This document shows, in pieces, positions 5,973 to 11,260 of a stretch of DNA of 11,260 bases; within the stretch, counting starts at the first letter, position 1, and each line of letters opens with the position of its first letter. The stretch is from G020348385 sp964580235 (GTDB lineage: Bacteria; Acidobacteriota; Aminicenantia; Aminicenantales; Aminicenantaceae): positions 1-11,260 of the forward strand of contig CAZOJY010000114.1 in NCBI GenBank assembly GCA_964580235.1, written 5' to 3'. The notes under the pieces are model-generated. The model was given only the letters and a program-made list of their open reading frames with translations. It did not search any database and was not told the DNA's origin. Position numbers and translations under genes: made by a program.

Positions 5973-7277
5973 ATGAAAATTGGGATAATTGGAACAGGCT
6001 ATGTCGGGATGGTGACAGCCGTGGGGCTGGCTGAACTTGGCCATGAAGTCGTTGGAACCGATGTTGTTCCGGCAAAGATCGAGAAGGCGTCTCAGGGGGT
6101 AGCTCCCATCTATGAGCCGGGACTTGAAGATCTCTTGAAATCTAATCTGGAGCGGGGAAACCTTTCGTTCAGCCTCGATCTGGTTCAGACCATTTTGTCT
6201 TCAGATGTTCTTTTTGTCTGTGTGAATACACCCCAAAGGGAGGACGGCAGTGCAGACATGTGTTATGTGGAGAGCGTTTCCCGGGATATCGCCCAAAACC
6301 TGAATGGATACAAATTGATCATCGAAAAAAGCACGGTTCCTGTCCAGACATCCTCATGGATCAAGAGAACCATCAATCTTTACAAAAAGAAAGATGTGGA
6401 TTTTGATGTGGCATCCAATCCTGAGTTTTTAAGGGAAGGATCGGCTGTTTCGGATTTTATGAATCCGGACCGCATAATTGTTGGCGTGGAAACAGACAAA
6501 GCAAAAGATATCCTGGTTGGGATTTACAAGAAATATGAAGACCGCATTTTGATCACGAACATCGACACGGCCGAGCTCATCAAGCATGCCTCCAATTCGT
6601 TCCTGGCCATGAAGATATCCTTTATCAATCTTATGGCAAACCTGTGTGAAAAGACGGATGCCGATGTGGAGCTGATCGCCAAAGGGATGGGTTTTGATTC
6701 CAGGATTGGGCCCCGCTTTTTACAGGCTGGCCTTGGATATGGAGGGAGCTGTTTTCCCAAAGATGTCCGGGCATTAATAAAGATCGGGGAGGATCTGGGA
6801 GTCAATCTTGACCTGTTGAAGGAAGTGGATAAAGTCAATACAGACCGGGTCGGAGCGTTTGTTGAAAAAATAAAAAAGGCCCTCTGGATACTCAAGGACA
6901 AGAAGATCGCAATTCTCGGCCTTGCATTTAAGCCCCAGACGGATGATATCCGGAATGCGCCGAGCATCCCTCTGATTCGGACGCTGCTCGAGGAGGAAGC
7001 CACTCTTTCCCTGTATGATCCAAAGGCCGCTGACAATATGAAGACTGTTTTTCCAGAAAAAGAGCCACAAATTCAATACACTTCCTCACCCTTCCAGGCA
7101 GCAGAAGAGGCCAATGCTCTTCTTTTGGTGACTGAGTGGAATGAGTTTAAAAACCTGGATCTGAAAAAGATAAAAGGGGTTATGGCCAATCCCATTTTAG
7201 TTGATGGACGAAACATTTTTGATCCAAAGCAAGTCAGGTCCCTTGGTTTTGAATATTATTCAGTCGGCCGAAAATAA
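5973..7277 (+). CDS. ugd: UDP-glucose 6-dehydrogenase
   Basis: The enzyme oxidises UDP-glucose to UDP-glucuronate with two NAD+ in the cytosol. The 434-residue length is normal. GTGYVG (7-12) binds NAD. Further hallmarks are CVNTP (83-87), KSTVP (119-123), SNPEFLREGSAVSDF (148-162), ELIKHASNSF with the catalytic Lys204, and GYGGSCFPKD with the catalytic Cys260. The C-terminal NDP-sugar domain starts near ILGLAFKPQTDDIRNAP. The sequence fits Ugd better than the WbpA group because it has GLAFKPQTDDIR and a Ugd-type active site. The ATG at 5973 has a strong Shine-Dalgarno (AGGAG, 5963-5967, 5 nt). The next gene starts 4 nt after the stop, so the two are likely translated from one transcript. It supplies uronic acid for the polysaccharide. 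Confidence 0.95.
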   Translation: MKIGIIGTGYVGMVTAVGLAELGHEVVGTDVVPAKIEKASQGVAPIYEPGLEDLLKSNLERGNLSFSLDLVQTILSSDVLFVCVNTPQREDGSADMCYVESVSRDIAQNLNGYKLIIEKSTVPVQTSSWIKRTINLYKKKDVDFDVASNPEFLREGSAVSDFMNPDRIIVGVETDKAKDILVGIYKKYEDRILITNIDTAELIKHASNSFLAMKISFINLMANLCEKTDADVELIAKGMGFDSRIGPRFLQAGLGYGGSCFPKDVRALIKIGEDLGVNLDLLKEVDKVNTDRVGAFVEKIKKALWILKDKKIAILGLAFKPQTDDIRNAPSIPLIRTLLEEEATLSLYDPKAADNMKTVFPEKEPQIQYTSSPFQAAEEANALLLVTEWNEFKNLDLKKIKGVMANPILVDGRNIFDPKQVRSLGFEYYSVGRK

Positions 7278-7281
7278 AGAG

Positions 7282-8291
7282 ATGAGAACACTCGTAACCG
7301 GTGCCAGAGGGATGTTGGGGACAGATCTGATTTGTGTTCTCGAAGAGAAAGGACATGAAGTATTCGCCACCGATATCCAGGAGTTGGATATCACCCAAAT
7401 AGATGGCCTTAGCAAAATGGTTAAAGATATCTACCCAGATGTTATTGTAAACTGCGCTGCTTATACAGATGTGGACAAAGCTGAAGAAGAGCCGGAGAAA
7501 GCCTTTTTGATAAATGGTCTGGGTGTCAAGAACTTAGCTCTTGTGTGTAGAGAGTTGGATATCGATCTTTGCCACATCAGCACAGACTATGTGTTTGACG
7601 GGACAAAAGATGGNNNNNNNNNNNNNNNNNNNNNNNNNNNNNNNNNNNNNNNNNNNNNNNNNNNNNNNNNNNNNNNNNNNNNNNNNNNNNNNNNNNNNNN
7701 NNNNNNNNNNNNNATATCGATCTTTGCCACATCAGCACAGACTATGTGTTTGACGGGACAAAAGATGGTCCTTACACGCCGGATGATCCTCCTAACCCCA
7801 TAAACACATACGGAAAATCCAAGCTGGCTGGAGAAAAATACATCCGGGAAATCACGAAAAAGTTTTATATCATCCGGTCAAGCTGGCTCTACGGCAAATA
7901 CGGAAAAAATTTTGTATACACTATTTTGGATCTGGCAAAGAAACAAAATGAGCTCAGGGTCGTTGATGATCAGATCGGCTCTCCAACCTGGACTGTGACA
8001 CTTGCTCGAGTAATCTCCGAGTTAATTGAAACAAAAAAATACGGCATATACCATGTGACTGACTCCACGGATGGAGGCATCAGCTGGTATGAGTTCGCCA
8101 AAGAAATAGTGAGGTTTTCAGGCTCTGCTGCTGAGGTTTTCCCTACAAAAACAGAAGATTTCGTGCGTCCGGCAAAAAGACCCAAGAATTCTGTTTTGGA
8201 TTTGACACCTAAAAAATTGATCCTTAGTCAAGAAATGCCCTTTTGGAAAGGTTCGTTGAGCGCTTTTCTCCGCATCTTAATGCCAAAATAA
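7282..8291 (+). CDS. rfbD: dTDP-4-dehydrorhamnose reductase, interrupted only by an artefactual N gap
   Basis: This is the last step of dTDP-L-rhamnose synthesis, the NAD(P)H-dependent reduction of the 4-keto sugar. As written, the frame breaks at 7614-7713 (100 N). The 55 bp before the gap (7559-7613) are repeated after it (7714-7768). Collapsing the duplicate gives 855 nt, a clean 284-residue protein of normal length. Motifs are GARGMLG at 7-13, NCAAYTDVDKAE at 57-68, HISTDYVFDG at 98-107 with the catalytic Thr101, and Y125-K129 in NTYGKSKLAGE. RSSWLYG and VVDDQIGSPTW are further family blocks. ATG 7282 is 4 nt after ugd; the Shine-Dalgarno is weak (AAAGAG, close to the ATG). The partners rfbA, rfbB and rfbC are not in the window. 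Confidence 0.93.
7614..7713. other. 100-N assembly gap (artefact; flanks overlap by 55 bp)
   Basis: Exactly 100 N, with 7559-7613 identical to 7714-7768. Same overlap length as the first gap. Collapsing it restores the rfbD frame, so no sequence is likely to be missing. Confidence 0.95.
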
Positions 8292-8326
8292 GAGATTGCA
8301 ATAAACTATTACGGACTTAATCTAGA

Positions 8327-8369
8327 GCATGTTAATAGTATTTTCCTATACATGCGTTCGGATTTTTTT
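8327..8369 (+). terminator. Weak candidate intrinsic terminator after rfbD
   Basis: GCATGT (8327-8332) and ATAG (8335-8338) pair with CTAT (8346-8349) and ACATGC (8350-8355). This gives a 10-bp stem with a 2-nt bulge and a 7-nt loop. Seven T follow at 8363-8369, but 7 nt beyond the stem and with a modest GC content, so it may be weak or inactive. It sits 35 nt after the rfbD stop. Confidence 0.35.
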
Positions 8370-8561
8370 ATAAGGCCCAACCAAAATCATTCAGTTTTTT
8401 CCTCTTACAAAAGGCGTAGATTTGCAAAGCGAGATTGGCAAACGGTTCTTATTGAATCATACATATATTTTGTCCATAGGTTTGTTTCTTGTGCAAAAGT
8501 TATAAATTAAGGTCTTTAATTTTATGGATTTTAAGCAGCGAAAAAAGGAAAATATTAGATT

Positions 8562-8570
8562 TGCTAAAAT
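8562..8570 (+). promoter_or_regulatory. Possible extended -10 promoter element before the parvulin gene
   Basis: TGCTAAAAT matches the extended -10 pattern TGnTAnnnT and lies 43 nt before the ATG at 8614. No good -35 hexamer is found at 17 bp. In such AT-rich DNA a chance match is quite possible. Confidence 0.25.
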
Positions 8571-8613
8571 ACATGTTTTTTAATAAAATGATTTTTTTTA
8601 TATAAAGACTAAA

Positions 8614-9630
8614 ATGAAAAAACTAAGTATTTTTTCTTTGATTTTGCTGTTGGCAACTCTAACATGCTCAGAAAAAAAGGATGTTTTTTCATTAGAGGAA
8701 GGAAGTCAGTCTTATGATTTGGCGCAAGTTATAGCAACACAATTTCCTTCCTTGCACTTGGATGCAGATGTTGTTTTAGTAGAGTCAAGAAAATTTTCGG
8801 TAACTGCAGCGGAAGCTATACATGAACTTCGGCTGAACATGGGGCTTAATGCTCAAAACATTAAGAAATTGAGCCCTGAAAATGTAAAAGGCCTGATAGA
8901 AAACAGTGCCCAAAAGACTGCCGAAAAAAAACTTTTGCTGTACAAGGCGAAGAAATCTGGAATCAAAGTGTCTGATGCTGAAATTGCTGATGCATTAGAA
9001 AGACAGTATAGCCAAACAGGGAGCAAAGAGAAATTTTTAGAGCTGATTAAAAAAAATGGATTGGATATTGAATATGTCAAAAAAGATATTGCGAAAGATT
9101 TAATAATGCAGCGTTATATAGAGGAGAAGATTTACGGCAAAATCCAGATAAGTGAGGAAGAAATTCGATATTCATATCTTCAAGATAAAACTGTGACCAT
9201 ACGGCAGATATTATTGCGGACGGAGGGAAAAGAGATCGCCGAGAAGGAAGAAATTCGCAAGCAAATGGAAGAGATTTGGAAAAGAGTAAAAGAGGGAGAG
9301 AGCTTTGCTGAATTAGCAAAAAAATATTCTCAAGATCAGTCCTCCAAAGATAAAGGAGGGTTAATTGAAGATTTAGGGCGAGGGTATTTGGAAAAACCTT
9401 TGGATGAAGCGGCTTTCACTATTCCTCCCGGAGAATTTAGTGATATAATTGAAACGCCGATAGGCTATTACATCATTAAAGTCATAGAACGGAAAAAAGA
9501 AAGCCGACCGTTTGAAGAGGTCCGTGAGAAGCTAGCAGCCAAAATTAGAAATAAAAAACAATGGGAAGAATATCATTCTCATATTGCGATATTAAAACAG
9601 GAGTTAGGATTCAGAATAAAAGGGCTTTGA
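8614..9630 (+). CDS. Exported parvulin-type peptidyl-prolyl cis-trans isomerase (SurA/PrsA/EpsD-like)
   Basis: The 338-residue protein begins MKK followed by a hydrophobic stretch to about residue 17 and Cys18, so it is exported. ATLTC is a poor lipobox (Thr at -3 and -1), leaving it open whether Cys18 is lipidated. Residues about 60-185 form a charged, helical SurA_N-like chaperone region (TAAEAIHELRL through ISEEEIRYSY). A parvulin domain follows at about 193-291: VTIRQILLRT, FAELAKKYSQDQSSKDKGG, LGRGYLEKPLDEAAFTI, PPGEFSDIIETPIGYYIIKV. Such proteins help fold exported proteins, and parvulins of the EpsD type occur in exopolysaccharide loci, which fits the Wzz-like gene 78 nt downstream. 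The ATG is the first in frame; its Shine-Dalgarno is weak. Base composition is much more AT-rich than in the sugar genes upstream. Confidence 0.88.
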   Translation: MKKLSIFSLILLLATLTCSEKKDVFSLEEGSQSYDLAQVIATQFPSLHLDADVVLVESRKFSVTAAEAIHELRLNMGLNAQNIKKLSPENVKGLIENSAQKTAEKKLLLYKAKKSGIKVSDAEIADALERQYSQTGSKEKFLELIKKNGLDIEYVKKDIAKDLIMQRYIEEKIYGKIQISEEEIRYSYLQDKTVTIRQILLRTEGKEIAEKEEIRKQMEEIWKRVKEGESFAELAKKYSQDQSSKDKGGLIEDLGRGYLEKPLDEAAFTIPPGEFSDIIETPIGYYIIKVIERKKESRPFEEVREKLAAKIRNKKQWEEYHSHIAILKQELGFRIKGL

Positions 9631-9708
9631 ATCCCTCATAAAATGGAGTATATGTGCACTGATGAAGGACTACTGAATACATTCGATCTTTAGAAAAAGG
9701 AAAATCAT

Positions 9709-10689
9709 ATGCAAAAAAACGAGCCAGAACTTATCGATTATGCGCGGGTTGTTTGGGAAAAAAAATGGATCATCATTTCAGGAACCATCGTATGCATGGT
9801 ATTAGCGGCTCTATTAAGCTTTGTCTTGAAGCCTATCTACGAGATTGACACAATTATTCAACCAGGCAAATTCTTCGTAGTGAATCAAGCTGGAAATTTT
9901 GAAGAGTTTATAGTTGAGAACCCCCAGCAGATAGCGGATAAAATCATGCTTGAGTCGTATAATTCTTTGATTGCTGCGGAGTTAAAAAAACAAAAATTGC
10001 CTAAAATTAAGGCTGAAAAAATAAAAGAAACTTTATTAACCAGGATTTGGGCAAGATCATCTAATATCGAGGAAAGCAAACAGATTTTGGAAATATTGAT
10101 TCGAGTCATAAAAAAAGATATAGATGCAAAGATTGATATTGAAATAAATGACATCGATACAGAAATAAATGCGATAGAAATTGACAAGGAAAATAACACA
10201 AAACAAATAGAGATATTTAAGAAAAAATTGAAAGTTATTGAAATGAGGAAGAACGCCATAAACAAAGAGATGGAAACGATGACAGCAAAAATCAGCGAGA
10301 TGGAAAAAGAGCAGCTCAATGCTTTAAAAAAAGAAAAAACAAGCCAGGCGGAAAGTCTAGCTCTGCTTCTTTACTCTAATGAAATTCAGCAGAGCATCTT
10401 TCAGTATGATCTGTTGAATGAGAAATTAAGTGAGGAAAGACTTTTAGAAGAATCTGTCAATTCAGATATTGAAGATAAATTGGCCAGATTAAAGGGATTA
10501 GAAAATTCTAAAGCTAATTTAATGGAAAAGAAGGGGAGAATAGATTATACCAAAGTTATAAAGGAGCCAACCTCATCCTCTGATCCTGTCTTCCCTAGCT
10601 TAAAAGCTAATCTCATTATTGCGTTTTTTACAGGTTTAATTTTATTTATCTTAATCGCCTTTTTGGCAAAATTTTTCCAGAGAAATTAG
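9709..10689 (+). CDS. Wzz-like polysaccharide chain-length determinant (PCP family)
   Basis: This 326-residue inner-membrane protein has the polysaccharide co-polymerase layout. The short cytosolic start ELIDYARVVWEKKW is typical, then membrane segment 1 is at about 20-40. A periplasmic domain of about 255 residues follows, with long coiled coils at about 135-205 and 235-278. The Pro-rich motif EPTSSSDPVFPSLKAN (286-301) precedes membrane segment 2 (about 301-322), and a short KFFQRN tail ends the protein. There is no C-terminal tyrosine-kinase domain. It would control polymer length or export with a polymerase that is not in the window. ATG 9709 has AAGGA at 9697-9701, 7 nt away. The coiled coil at 139-165 is unusually rich in Ile, Asp, Glu and Asn. 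AT-rich codons match the preceding gene, suggesting the two moved together. Confidence 0.85.
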   Translation: MQKNEPELIDYARVVWEKKWIIISGTIVCMVLAALLSFVLKPIYEIDTIIQPGKFFVVNQAGNFEEFIVENPQQIADKIMLESYNSLIAAELKKQKLPKIKAEKIKETLLTRIWARSSNIEESKQILEILIRVIKKDIDAKIDIEINDIDTEINAIEIDKENNTKQIEIFKKKLKVIEMRKNAINKEMETMTAKISEMEKEQLNALKKEKTSQAESLALLLYSNEIQQSIFQYDLLNEKLSEERLLEESVNSDIEDKLARLKGLENSKANLMEKKGRIDYTKVIKEPTSSSDPVFPSLKANLIIAFFTGLILFILIAFLAKFFQRN

Positions 10690-10727
10690 CTTCGATATAA
10701 AAATCACATAATCTATCTATTTTCAAA

Positions 10728-11260
10728 ATGAAAAACAAAAAAAAAGTTTTAGTAATAGGCGTGGATGGAGCAACTTTTGATTTAATCAAACCATGGGTTG
10801 CCCAGGGAAAATTGCCGACTTTTGCAAAACTCATGAAGGAGGGAGCATCTGGAAATCTCAAATCAGTTCCAAATGCCAACAGCGCTTCTGCCTGGACCTC
10901 TTTTGCCACAGGAAATAATCCGGGAAAACATGGCATTTATTATTTCGATGAACTTGTTTTCGGCGCGTATCAAAAAAGGTATTTAAATTCCACATTTCGA
11001 AAAAGCAAGACAATATGGAATTATGTCAGCAGCGCTGGAAAAAAAGTTGTCGTTATCAATATGCCGATGACTTTTCCAGCGGACAATGTAAACGGTATTA
11101 TGATTGCTGGAGTCGATACTCCAGGGATTTGGAGCAAAAGATTTACTTTTCCAGATTCATTCTTAAAAAAATTGCAGGCGGCCATAGGGGATTATACAAT
11201 CGAAGCTGATGTGCCTCACCTCATAAAGAAGGGGAAGAAAAGAGCCGCTGTCAAGAAACT
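10728..11260 (+). CDS. Second COG3379-like phosphohydrolase, truncated by right edge
   Basis: The frame is open from ATG 10728 to the window end, 177 complete codons without a stop. It starts MKNKKKVLVIGVDGATFDLI, with metal ligand D13 followed by the canonical GA. The motif PNANSASAWTSF has Ser52 where the first paralog has the nucleophile Thr48, followed by TGNNPGKHGIYYF, the family's hallmark block. Later blocks KTIWNYVSSAGKKVVVINMPMTFP and NGIMIAGVDTP also fit. The SDHG and C-terminal His metal sites lie beyond the edge, so activity cannot be confirmed. No signal peptide is present. It follows the Wzz-like gene by 38 nt with no clear Shine-Dalgarno. Sampled GC is about 45-47%, back to the level of the genes before 8292. 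Confidence 0.88.
   Translation, partial: MKNKKKVLVIGVDGATFDLIKPWVAQGKLPTFAKLMKEGASGNLKSVPNANSASAWTSFATGNNPGKHGIYYFDELVFGAYQKRYLNSTFRKSKTIWNYVSSAGKKVVVINMPMTFPADNVNGIMIAGVDTPGIWSKRFTFPDSFLKKLQAAIGDYTIEADVPHLIKKGKKRAAVKK

Larger units (their letters stand above)
8292..8613. other. 322-bp gene-free AT-rich spacer
   Basis: No convincing gene is seen. A 52-codon frame at 8352-8510 (starts MRSDFFIRPN, ends FVSCAKVIN) has no Shine-Dalgarno and no recognisable motif. The spacer holds a weak hairpin near 8327-8355, a possible extended -10 (TGCTAAAAT, 8562-8570) and T/A-rich runs. It marks the sharp change from the moderate-GC sugar genes to an AT-rich block and breaks the operon, so the next genes need their own promoter here. 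Confidence 0.6.

Noticed and set aside
5731..6075. A 114-codon minus-strand frame across the epimerase end and ugd start
   Set aside because: It is antisense to the Rossmann motif of ugd and to the dehydrogenase remnant, and resembles no known protein.
8352..8510. A 52-codon frame in the AT-rich spacer
   Set aside because: No ribosome binding site and no recognisable motif; its start lies within the candidate terminator stem.
9643..9693. A 16-codon frame (MEYMCTDEGLLNTFDL) between the parvulin and Wzz-like genes
   Set aside because: No Shine-Dalgarno, no regulatory hairpin, and too short to tell from chance.
1..11260. CRISPR arrays, tRNA and rRNA genes, and phage or integrase genes
   Set aside because: No regularly spaced repeats, tRNA-like cloverleaf, rRNA-like segments or transposase/integrase motifs were seen on either strand.

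Overview
The window reads as a bacterial, metagenome-derived scaffold of moderate GC, probably from a Gram-negative-like or candidate-phylum organism. The pairing of a small ribbon-helix-helix-like gene with a COG3379-type phosphohydrolase, and REP-like GGGGAC palindromes, recall Aminicenantes/Acidobacteria-type genomes. That placement is a low-confidence inference. Two runs of exactly 100 N (2965-3064 and 7614-7713) are each flanked by an identical 55-bp sequence on both sides. They are almost certainly unmerged contig overlaps, not real gaps: removing 155 nt at each restores one intact gene apiece.

Layout. (1) 1-2650, minus strand: phoH followed 7 nt later by a membrane HD-hydrolase gene of the PgpH/YqfF (7TMR-HD) family, cut by the left edge just as its HD domain begins. 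(2) 2651-2910: a divergent control region with a promoter for each direction, a perfect 8-bp dyad over the phoH -10 box, and a REP/MITE-like inverted repeat. (3) 2911-8291, plus strand: a small ribbon-helix-helix-like protein, an alkaline-phosphatase-superfamily phosphohydrolase, an NDP-sugar 4-epimerase, the C-terminal remnant of a UDP-HexNAc dehydrogenase, UDP-glucose 6-dehydrogenase and dTDP-4-dehydrorhamnose reductase. (4) 8292-10727: a markedly AT-richer segment with a 322-bp gene-free leader, an exported parvulin peptidyl-prolyl isomerase and a Wzz-like polysaccharide chain-length protein. (5) 10728 to the right edge: a second COG3379-type phosphohydrolase, truncated by the edge.

Together the plus-strand genes look like the edge of a surface-polysaccharide locus. 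The epimerase, Ugd and RfbD make activated sugars (a UDP-Gal- or GalNAc-type sugar, UDP-glucuronate, dTDP-L-rhamnose). The Wzz-like protein would set chain length in the membrane, and the parvulin would help fold envelope proteins. The two phosphohydrolases are frequent companions of such loci but their substrates are unknown. No glycosyltransferase, flippase or polymerase lies in the window, so the locus must continue elsewhere.
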